This document shows, in pieces, positions 6,326 through 15,165 of a DNA stretch of 15,165 bases; within the stretch, counting starts at the first letter, position 1; every line of letters begins with the position of its first letter. A program made the position numbers and the translations under genes. The notes beneath the pieces were generated by a model that was not told where the DNA came from, did not search any database, and worked only from the letters and a program-made list of their open reading frames with translations. The stretch lies in the NCBI GenBank assembly GCA_023264755.1, contig JAHFVB010000044.1, positions 1 to 15,165 on the forward strand, written 5' to 3'. Source of the stretch: Mycobacterium sp. GTDB lineage: Bacteria > Actinomycetota > Actinomycetes > Mycobacteriales > Mycobacteriaceae.

Positions 6326-7645
6326 ATGGACTCGGGGCCGCACGTGTTGACGACCGTCGGCGTCGCCAGGCCCCGCCGCGCGGTGATCGAGCAGGCGTGG
6401 CGGGCCATTGGACCCGGCGTCGAACTACTCAGCGGCGGCGACGGCGGTCCGTTGCGCAGAACCGTCAAGCGCATTCTCGACCCCCTGGTGTTTCGGCTGC
6501 GGTCCAACCCGCAGTACTCGGCACCCGTGCTCGAGCCAGAGGTGGCGGCGGCGCTCACCGAGCTCATCACCGCCCACGCAGACCAATTGCGTTCGGCCTC
6601 AAGCTGGTTCGCGCTGCTCAAGACGGCCCGCCGACGGCTGCGGATAACCACGGGCAACGCCCAGGAGCTCTACTTCCCGGTGTGCTTCGAGCTCGCCGTC
6701 ACCAGAGGGGCGCCGTCGCCCGCGGACGGCGGCACCGCCGAGGAGGTGCTCCGCGAGTTACACGACGATCGGGATCGCACGGGTATCGAGCAGCTGAACC
6801 GCTACGTCGCTGACGCCCGGGTCGTCGCAGCACTGGCCGGCCAGCTCGAAGCCAGTTGGCCCGACGTGCGCCCCGGGACCACCATGGCGGGTCCCTTCCT
6901 CGCCGGCCTGGCCGCGGTGCTCGGTCCGGCCGAGGGTCACACCGCGCGGATGGCTCGGCAGCGGGTCTGGTCGGCGCTGATCGCAGACGCCACCCCGTAC
7001 AACCTGGGGGCGCGGGCTCGTACCGAGTTCGCCGAACTGCCGTGGTCGATCGTCGAGGTCGGACTGAGTTCGATTGCACCACAACAACCGCCGCCGATTG
7101 TGGGTGGTTCGGATCGCGATCGTCCGCTCGACCGGGCCGTCGTCGACCGGGTGCGGGCCACCCTGCGGCGGGCGCTGGATCGAGGGGAGCTCCCCGACGT
7201 ACCGCTGCTGTGCGCCGAGGAGGTGGACCGGTCCTGCGCTCCGTGGGGGCTGCTCTCCGAGGACAAACAGGCCACGCTGGTGGCGGGCCTCGAACTGGCC
7301 GTCGAGCTGGCGCCGCTGCGCGAAGCAGCCGAGCCGAAGTACGCTCTCGGCCGCCAGATTCAGGCCCGGCTGCGCAAGGAGGCCTACGTTCTGCACGCCC
7401 GGCGCTATCTGGCCGACGGCGTTGCGCTGCATCCCAGGCAGCGCCAGGTCGTCGACGACCTCGCCGCGTTCGCCCGCCCGTACACCAGCAGGTTGTGGGC
7501 CCGGCTGCATGGGCGCGACGTCTGGCAGGAGTCCTGCGCCGACGTGGACGAGGTTCGGGCCCTGCTGGACGGGGTCGCCCGCTCGGTCAGCCTCGACCAT
7601 CGGCAGCGCATCCGGGCGATGCTGGAACAGGCGGTGGCACAATGA
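6326..7645 (+). CDS. Unrecognised 439-residue helical protein of the CHAT island
   Basis: Function not recognised. The product is 439 residues, Arg/Ala/Leu-rich and predicted mostly helical, with no signal peptide, membrane segment, Walker motif or nuclease motif that I can see. Segments that look structured include LDPLVFRLRSNPQYSAPVL (about 52-70), an AHADQLRSASSWFALLKTAR helix (about 87-106) and a charged C-terminal helical part (HPRQRQVVDDLAAFARPYTS). The ATG at 6326 is chosen over the open frame running back to 6146 because the upstream part is low-complexity Arg/Ala/Gly and overlaps the divergent gene on the other strand, and because a -10 box lies 6 nt upstream. Its last codons overlap the next gene by ATGA, so the two are translationally coupled. 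Context suggests a partner, regulator or substrate of the CHAT protease (inference only). Confidence 0.8.
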   Translation: MDSGPHVLTTVGVARPRRAVIEQAWRAIGPGVELLSGGDGGPLRRTVKRILDPLVFRLRSNPQYSAPVLEPEVAAALTELITAHADQLRSASSWFALLKTARRRLRITTGNAQELYFPVCFELAVTRGAPSPADGGTAEEVLRELHDDRDRTGIEQLNRYVADARVVAALAGQLEASWPDVRPGTTMAGPFLAGLAAVLGPAEGHTARMARQRVWSALIADATPYNLGARARTEFAELPWSIVEVGLSSIAPQQPPPIVGGSDRDRPLDRAVVDRVRATLRRALDRGELPDVPLLCAEEVDRSCAPWGLLSEDKQATLVAGLELAVELAPLREAAEPKYALGRQIQARLRKEAYVLHARRYLADGVALHPRQRQVVDDLAAFARPYTSRLWARLHGRDVWQESCADVDEVRALLDGVARSVSLDHRQRIRAMLEQAVAQ

Positions 7646-8757
7646 AATTGGTGGCCGAATCGGGCTCGTGGGGCACCGGCCCCATCGCCGCCGACCCGCC
7701 AGCGGCGGCGGTATTGGAAGTCAGTGGTGCCGTGCTGTCCTGGACGGTCGACGATCCGACTGGTCCAGGCTCCACCCATGTCGCCTTCACCGACGTCGAA
7801 GCGGCCGAATGGCTTTGGCGGGTGGTTGGGCAGGCTGGACACGTGGCGCTGCTCGCGGCCCTGGCCGGTCGGGTGCCCGAAGCCGGCCAAATCGTCGACG
7901 TCGCGGGAGTCGAACCGGCTCCGGAGCTGCTGGCGCCCCTGCGTCGGTTGGCCGTCGGGCACTGGCTACGGCGATGGTGGCCTGCGAGTTCTCGGGACGG
8001 CATCGTCAGTCTGGATGCTGCGGTACTCGACGGCGAGCTGGCCCTGCTCACCGTCGCCGCCCAGGACTACTTCACCGACGACACGTTCGACTCCGACGTC
8101 GCGGACTTGTTGCGGCCACATCGCGCGGCGCTCGCCGCACTGGTCGGCGACGGCGATCCCCGCGTCGCCGAACTGGCCAGGGCCTGCACCGAACTCGCCG
8201 ACGACGTCGGCCTCGCGCGGGTACCCGAGTCGGCGCTGCCCGAACCGCAGGCGGCGCGGCGACGCGATGACTACGCCTTGGCGGCCGGGTCGGACTCGGC
8301 CGCGACCTCCGCCGAGCAGGTCGCCAGGGGAGTCGGCTCGCTGAATTGGACCGCGGTTCCGCCGGGAGTGTTCGACGCTGCGGATCGCACGGTCGACTGG
8401 GCGATCGAGCTGTCGGGAGCTACGGCCACCGCCGACGTCCGGGTGGCCATCAGCGCTCCCGTCGCGGGCATCGAGGTACGCCTGCGGGCCGGGCCCTTCA
8501 GCGCGGCCGGGGTGCTGAGCGCCGCGGGACGCGCCTCCCTGCCGGTAGTGGACGCGGCCGGTCGGCCGGTGCCGGAAGTGCAGGCCTGGAACCATGATTG
8601 GACGACCACGACGGTGTCCGTCGGGGCCGACGTCGGCGACTCGGAGGCGGGCGCCGACGTTCGCCGACGACTTCGCGACTTCGCCCGCGCACGGTTGGCT
8701 CGCCCGGCCGCGGACGCGTTTCTCGCCGAGTCGTTGGCGGCCGAATCCGACTACTGA
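7642..8757 (+). CDS. Unrecognised 371-residue protein with C-terminal beta-sandwich-like part
   Basis: 371 residues starting at the ATG of an ATGA overlap with the preceding gene. I do not recognise the family. Residues 1-140 mix strands and Trp-rich helices (AAEWLWRVVG, GHWLRRWWPAS). Residues about 140-230 are acidic and helical. From about 230 on the sequence becomes beta-rich (LNWTAVPPGVFDAADRTVDW, VRVAISAPVAGIEVRLRAGP), with a transthyretin/prealbumin-like stretch (ASLPVVDAAGRPVPEVQAW), then a last amphipathic helix. No signal peptide or membrane segment is seen, so it is probably cytoplasmic. Co-translation with the 439-residue protein argues for a complex. Gasdermin features such as an N-terminal palmitoylatable Cys are not evident. 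A role as CHAT substrate or adaptor is only a contextual guess. Confidence 0.8.
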   Translation: MKLVAESGSWGTGPIAADPPAAAVLEVSGAVLSWTVDDPTGPGSTHVAFTDVEAAEWLWRVVGQAGHVALLAALAGRVPEAGQIVDVAGVEPAPELLAPLRRLAVGHWLRRWWPASSRDGIVSLDAAVLDGELALLTVAAQDYFTDDTFDSDVADLLRPHRAALAALVGDGDPRVAELARACTELADDVGLARVPESALPEPQAARRRDDYALAAGSDSAATSAEQVARGVGSLNWTAVPPGVFDAADRTVDWAIELSGATATADVRVAISAPVAGIEVRLRAGPFSAAGVLSAAGRASLPVVDAAGRPVPEVQAWNHDWTTTTVSVGADVGDSEAGADVRRRLRDFARARLARPAADAFLAESLAAESDY

Positions 8758-8813
8758 CCGAGGCGCTCCGCCGGCCGGTTCGGGGACGCGCGCGTCGACT
8801 CGGTGCGCCTTGG
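8758..8813. terminator. Possible bidirectional terminator between convergent genes
   Basis: The 60-bp gap between the island and the convergent siderophore-protein gene holds CCGAGGCGC (8758-8766), complementary to GCGCCTTGG (8805-8813) with one G-U pair. An inner palindrome GACGCGCGCGTC lies at 8785-8796. There is no T-run on either strand. High GC makes chance pairing likely. Confidence 0.3.
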
Positions 8814-8817
8814 GGGC

Positions 8818-9540
8818 TCACGCGGCCCAATAGGCCTGCGCCTTCATGGATTTGCGCGGGATCGCGTACTGCTCGCGCAATACCTTGGCGACCGAACGGG
8901 TGGTGCGGTTGTCGCAGGCCACCCAGCCGAAGTGGTCCGTGGCCTCGAATGCCGACGCGCTCACCGCGCTGACGAGCGCCCCGCCGCCGTCGGCCCGGTC
9001 CACCCAGGTGATCCGGACGTCGCCGGCTGCCAGCACGGGCAGTTCGCGATCATCGGCGTGCCCGGCCTCCAGGAACACCTGCGCCGGCACGTCTCCGATG
9101 GCGCCGAGCAGTGAGTTGATGGCCGGCAAGGACGCGGTGTCTCCGACGATGACGTAGCCCGCCGGATCCGGTGTGGGCAGCGTGAAGTTGCTGCCCAGAA
9201 CGGTCACCTCGAGGACCTCGCCGATCGCGGCCTCGGTGGCCCATCTGGTGGCCAGGCCGTCGTGCATGGCGAAGTCGATGGCGACGGTCCCCGCCACCGG
9301 ATCGGGGTCGACCAGGGTGTACCCGCGTTGGTGGGACTTGTCGCCATCCGGGAACCAGCCGCGCACCCACATCGTCGGGTGGACGGAGCGTTGGGTCAGC
9401 AGTGCGCCGGAGTCGAAGTGCAGCCGCAGGTAGTGCGGACTGAGCTCGGTGCGTTCGGTGACCGTGAGTTCGTAGTCGCCGCCTCGCCACAGTTTGACGA
9501 GCGTGCCCGAGATTCCGCGGGACGGTTTCCGATCGGCCAT
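8818..9540 (-). CDS. Siderophore-interacting protein, FAD-dependent ferric-siderophore reductase (ViuB/SIP family)
   Basis: 240 residues, close to the usual SIP length. Members use FAD and NAD(P)H in the cytoplasm to reduce ferric siderophores and release iron. The N-terminal FAD-binding barrel carries R72-G-Y-T75 (HQRGYTLVDPD), the counterpart of the RxYS/T flavin-binding motif. The C-terminal NAD(P)H-binding SIP domain begins with GYVIVGDTASLPAINSLL (about 127-144), equivalent to the GDETALPA motif of the family, and the protein ends in AYWAA like other SIP proteins. The ATG at 9538-9540 has an excellent GGAGGT five bases upstream (9546-9551). A DtxR/IdeR-type box at 9562-9580 predicts repression by iron. 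It is convergent to the CHAT island, with lysX transcribed in the same direction behind it. Which siderophore it serves is not visible. Confidence 0.93.
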   Translation of the reverse strand: MADRKPSRGISGTLVKLWRGGDYELTVTERTELSPHYLRLHFDSGALLTQRSVHPTMWVRGWFPDGDKSHQRGYTLVDPDPVAGTVAIDFAMHDGLATRWATEAAIGEVLEVTVLGSNFTLPTPDPAGYVIVGDTASLPAINSLLGAIGDVPAQVFLEAGHADDRELPVLAAGDVRITWVDRADGGGALVSAVSASAFEATDHFGWVACDNRTTRSVAKVLREQYAIPRKSMKAQAYWAA

Positions 9541-9545
9541 GGGCC

Positions 9546-9551
9546 ACCTCC
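9546..9551 (-). promoter_or_regulatory. Strong ribosome binding site of the siderophore-interacting protein gene
   Basis: On the minus strand GGAGGT is followed by 5 nt and the ATG at 9540, fixing this start. It contrasts with the lack of such sites at the starts preceded by close -10 boxes. Confidence 0.85.
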
Positions 9552-9561
9552 AGTGCTGAAG

Positions 9562-9580
9562 TTAGGTAATGCTAACTTTA
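9562..9580 (-). promoter_or_regulatory. IdeR/DtxR-type iron box
   Basis: The plus strand reads TTAGGTAATGCTAACTTTA, matching the IdeR consensus TTAGGTTAGSCTAACCTAA at 15 of 19 positions, with an intact inverted TTAG...CTAA core. It lies 21 nt upstream of the start codon of the siderophore-interacting protein gene and overlaps TAGCAT and TAAAGT, possible -10 hexamers on the minus strand. IdeR with iron bound should therefore block transcription. Confidence 0.8.
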
Positions 9581-9643
9581 GCTGCTGGCGATGAAGCTAG
9601 GTCCCGTACCCGGTTCGCCCCCGCGTTCCAAGCCACCCCAGGG

Positions 9644-12967
<3,324 letters not shown>

Positions 12968-12975
12968 AGGCGGCG

Positions 12976-12981
12976 AGGATA
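12976..12981 (-). promoter_or_regulatory. Candidate -10 box TATCCT for lysX, near-leaderless
   Basis: On the minus strand TATCCT is followed by 8 nt and the lysX ATG. With +1 expected 6-9 nt after the box, the transcript would have zero to two leader bases. No Shine-Dalgarno sequence lies in those 8 nt. No -35 match is evident. Confidence 0.45.
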
Positions 12982-13047
12982 TGCGTTCTGGCTAGGAAAT
13001 GGGGTGACCGCGGCCGGGGAGTAGCCCGGCAGGAGTAAGGGCATGGG

Positions 13048-13422
13048 TCACCAAACCGGCCCGGTGTACTTCTCGCCGGGGCCCTGGCCCGGTTCGTCGG
13101 GTGCGGCGCTGGCCTCGCGGAAGGCCAGCTGCAGGCTCTTGAGCCCGTCCCGGACCGGTCCGGCGTGGGGGCCCAGGTATTCCACCGAGGCCGTCACCAG
13201 TCCGGCGAGCGCCGTGATGAGCCTGCGCGCTTCGTCGAGGTCCAGGTGCGGGCTATCCTCGGGGTCCGGCGCCGAGAGCCCGAGCTTCTCGGCGGCCGCG
13301 CTCATCAACATCACCGCGGCGCGCGTGATGACCTCGACGGCGGGAATGTCGGCCAACTCGCGGAGTGGGGGCGAAGCCGCCGGTTCGGGTTGTACTTCGG
13401 GTTGTACAAAGTGTTCCGTCAT
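13048..13422 (-). CDS. DUF1844 domain-containing protein
   Basis: 124 residues, soluble. After a Pro/Glu-rich N-terminus (QPEVQPEPAASPP), residues about 25-100 form the helical DUF1844 domain. It is marked by an I-P-A-V-E-V-I region followed by the AVMLMSAAAEKLGLS helix, an acidic DLDEARRLITALAGLV helix and a helix bearing LKSLQLAF, and ends in a Pro/Gly-rich tail. Function of the family is unknown; in mycobacteria it is typically found beside infC, as here. The ATG at 13420-13422 is chosen because the conserved part starts there; the frame is open far upstream but that region overlaps the infC leader and infC itself on the other strand and is not protein-like. The gene is divergent from infC and lies 80 nt upstream of lysX in the same direction, so some co-transcription with lysX is possible. 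Confidence 0.85.
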   Translation of the reverse strand: MTEHFVQPEVQPEPAASPPLRELADIPAVEVITRAAVMLMSAAAEKLGLSAPDPEDSPHLDLDEARRLITALAGLVTASVEYLGPHAGPVRDGLKSLQLAFREASAAPDEPGQGPGEKYTGPVW

Positions 13423-13428
13423 GCCTGC

Positions 13429-13434
13429 TAGACT
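13429..13434 (+). promoter_or_regulatory. Candidate -10 box TAGACT of the infC-rpmI-rplT operon
   Basis: TAGACT fits TANNNT, and transcription would begin near 13441, leaving a leader of about 240 nt. TTGTAC (13402-13407) is the only -35-like hexamer, but its 21-nt spacing is too long. The promoter would lie only a few bases from the start codon of the divergent DUF1844 gene. Confidence 0.4.
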
Positions 13435-13440
13435 TGCACG

Positions 13441-13681
13441 CGCGACCGTCCCGGCATACGCCAGGACAGCAAGTGGAGTCCCACTCCCACCGTTTGGCCC
13501 CGTGATTCGTCTCGGAGGTGCAACGGTCCGGTCACAGGCACCTGGCGGTGCCTGTTCTGCGTATCTTCGCAGGCGGCGAAAGCCGCGATCGGTCGGCATT
13601 GGGCCCTGCATATGCAGGGCCGCTCTGCTCTTACGAGCAGAGTGCTGATGGCGTGGGCCCGCCAACGACATAGGAGGCCCC
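13441..13681 (+). ncRNA. Structured 5' leader of the infC operon (cis-regulatory candidate)
   Basis: No gene was found in this stretch of about 240 nt; instead it holds a run of hairpins. These are 13534-13555 (9 bp, loop TGGC), 13573-13586 (5 bp with a GAAA tetraloop), 13602-13621 (8 bp, loop ATAT, a perfect 20-base palindrome) and 13621-13644 (10 bp with one G-U, loop TTAC). A long-range pairing of 13642-13651 with 13680-13689 encloses the ribosome binding site and covers the infC start codon. The last two overlap at 13642-13644 and so exclude each other in part. infC-rpmI-rplT operons are autoregulated by IF3 and/or L20 in other bacteria, which fits a regulatory leader. No U-tract is present, so translational control is likelier than intrinsic termination (inference). 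Confidence 0.6.

Positions 13682-13684
<3 letters not shown>
13672..13684 (+). promoter_or_regulatory. Ribosome binding site AGGAGG and ATC start codon of infC
   Basis: AGGAGG (13672-13677) is followed by CCCC and ATC (13682-13684), which opens the IF3 frame exactly where IF3 proteins begin ([11 protein letters not shown]). There is no in-frame ATG, GTG or TTG between the upstream stop TGA (13646-13648) and 13766, which lies 28 codons inside conserved IF3 sequence. Confidence 0.85.
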
Positions 13685-14314
<630 letters not shown>

Positions 14315-14345
14315 CCGAACGATCCACCACGAGAACTGAGGATTC

Positions 14346-14540
14346 ATGCCCAAGGCCAAGACCCACAGTGGCGCATCAAAGCGGTTCCGGCGTACCGGAA
14401 CCGGCAAGATCGTGCGCCAGAAGGCCAACCGCAGGCACTTGCTCGAACACAAGGCGTCGAAGCGCACCCGGCGGCTCGACGGCCGCACCACGGTCGCCGC
14501 GAACGACGTGACCCGCGTCAACAAGATGCTGAACGGCTGA
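14346..14540 (+). CDS. rpmI: 50S ribosomal protein L35
   Basis: 64 residues, the standard length. Highly basic, beginning with [18 protein letters not shown] and continuing with [19 protein letters not shown] and KRTRRLD, all L35 hallmarks. L35 is a component of the large ribosomal subunit. GAGGA (14338-14342) lies 3 nt before the ATG. Second gene of the infC operon, followed by a 53-nt gap to rplT in which nothing but a ribosome binding site (AGGA near 14583) is visible. Confidence 0.98.
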   Translation: MPKAKTHSGASKRFRRTGTGKIVRQKANRRHLLEHKASKRTRRLDGRTTVAANDVTRVNKMLNG

Positions 14541-14593
14541 GCTTGCTTCTGGCAGCCCGTCGCCCATAGCCCGTACGAGAATAGGAACACCCA

Positions 14594-14983
14594 ATGGCAC
14601 GCGTGAAGCGCGCACTAAACGCCCAAAAGAAGCGGCGCACCATCCTCAAGGCCTCCAAGGGCTACCGGGGGCAGCGCTCCCGACTCTACCGCAAGGCCAA
14701 GGAACAGCAGCTGCATTCGCTGTCCTACGCCTACCGCGACCGGCGGGCCCGTAAGGGCGAGTTCCGCAAGTTGTGGATCTCCCGCATCAATGCGGCGGCT
14801 CGCGCCAATTACATCACCTACAACCGACTGATCCAGGGGCTGAAGGCCGCCGGTGTCGAGGTGGACCGCAAGAACCTCGCCGAGATCGCCGTCAGCGACC
14901 CGGCCGCGTTCAGCTCGCTGGTCGAGGTGGCCAAGGCCGCCCTGCCCGCCGACGTCAACGCTCCGTCCGGAGAGGCCGCCTGA
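14594..14983 (+). CDS. rplT: 50S ribosomal protein L20
   Basis: 129 residues, slightly longer than E. coli L20 owing to an Ala-rich C-terminus ([11 protein letters not shown]). The N-terminal basic rRNA-binding extension [19 protein letters not shown], then [20 protein letters not shown], and the core motifs [14 protein letters not shown] ([19 protein letters not shown]) and [18 protein letters not shown] identify L20. It is an early 23S rRNA assembly protein; in other bacteria it also represses its own operon by binding the leader mRNA. Last ribosomal gene of the operon; 34 nt to the rRNA methyltransferase gene, so read-through is likely. Confidence 0.98.
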   Translation: MARVKRALNAQKKRRTILKASKGYRGQRSRLYRKAKEQQLHSLSYAYRDRRARKGEFRKLWISRINAAARANYITYNRLIQGLKAAGVEVDRKNLAEIAVSDPAAFSSLVEVAKAALPADVNAPSGEAA

Positions 14984-15017
14984 GCACTCGCCGGGCAGGT
15001 GCGAAGCGACCGGGGAT

Positions 15018-15165
15018 TTGACCCAGCCGCTGACCGAGCGCTCGGATCGCGTAGCTGCGGCGCTCAAACTGCACCGCACCGCGGGACGTCGCCGCGCCGC
15101 GCGCTTTCTCGCCGAGGGTCCCAACATCGTCGAGGCAGCGCTGCGGCGCGGTTTGGTGTCTGACG
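15018..15165 (+). CDS. tsnR: TsnR/SpoU-family 23S rRNA methyltransferase, 5' end (runs off the window)
   Basis: Only the first 49 residues are present. The pattern LTERSDRVAAALKLHRTAG followed by RRRAARFLAEGPNIVEAAL is the N-terminal substrate-binding domain of SpoU-type (SPOUT) 2'-O-ribose rRNA methyltransferases and matches mycobacterial TsnR, which directly follows rplT in M. tuberculosis. The TTG at 15018-15020 is taken as start because it is the only ordinary start codon close to the conserved beginning; the ribosome binding site is poor (CGGGGA just upstream). The SAM-binding SPOUT knot lies beyond the window, so activity cannot be judged. The gene is probably co-transcribed with infC-rpmI-rplT. 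Confidence 0.85.
   Translation, partial: MTQPLTERSDRVAAALKLHRTAGRRRAARFLAEGPNIVEAALRRGLVSD

Noticed and set aside
8785..8796. GACGCGCGCGTC palindrome as an operator
   Set aside because: It lies between two convergent gene ends, where no promoter is expected; GC-rich palindromes arise easily by chance here.
13602..13621. Perfect 20-base palindrome as a protein operator
   Set aside because: It sits in the middle of a run of RNA hairpins in the infC leader, downstream of the likely promoter, so an RNA stem explains it better.

Overview
This is a high-GC actinobacterial chromosomal segment, almost certainly from a Mycobacterium/Mycolicibacterium species. The evidence is a 19-kDa-antigen (LpqH-type) lipoprotein, a two-domain LysX (MprF-like plus lysyl-tRNA synthetase), an iron box of the IdeR type, and the order uvrA ... 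lysX - DUF1844 - infC - rpmI - rplT - tsnR. That order matches the known Rv1638-Rv1644 neighbourhood of M. tuberculosis, but here several kilobases of extra genes sit between uvrA and lysX.

Left part (1-2546). The 3' end of uvrA carries an in-frame TAG just after the C-terminal ABC signature, so it is either broken or contains a sequence error. It meets, tail to tail and sharing the bases CTAG, a minus-strand HTH_42 (AlkZ/YcaQ-type) putative DNA glycosylase, preceded in the same direction by a small acidic/charged protein of unknown function. An LpqH-family lipoprotein gene follows on the plus strand and ends in an 18-bp hairpin.

Centre (2564-8757): an accessory-looking CHAT-protease island. 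One plus-strand unit encodes a TPR-like helical protein and, overlapping it, a CHAT (caspase-like) peptidase with an apparent His/Cys dyad. A convergent minus-strand gene encodes a small membrane-anchored protein with two similar beta-rich domains. A second plus-strand unit encodes two unrecognised proteins joined by an ATGA overlap. Both plus-strand units appear leaderless, with a TANNNT -10 box exactly 6 nt before the start codon. This is the best candidate in the window for an undescribed system: a split TPR/CHAT protease plus possible substrates or partners.

Right part (8818-15165). A siderophore-interacting ferric reductase gene lies behind an IdeR-like iron box. It is followed by lysX (lysyl-phosphatidylglycerol synthesis) and a DUF1844 gene, all on the minus strand. 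Divergent from these is the infC-rpmI-rplT translation operon, with a long structured leader and an ATC start codon for IF3, followed by the 5' end of a 23S rRNA methyltransferase (tsnR) gene that runs off the window. No tRNA, rRNA, IS element, integrase or CRISPR array was seen.
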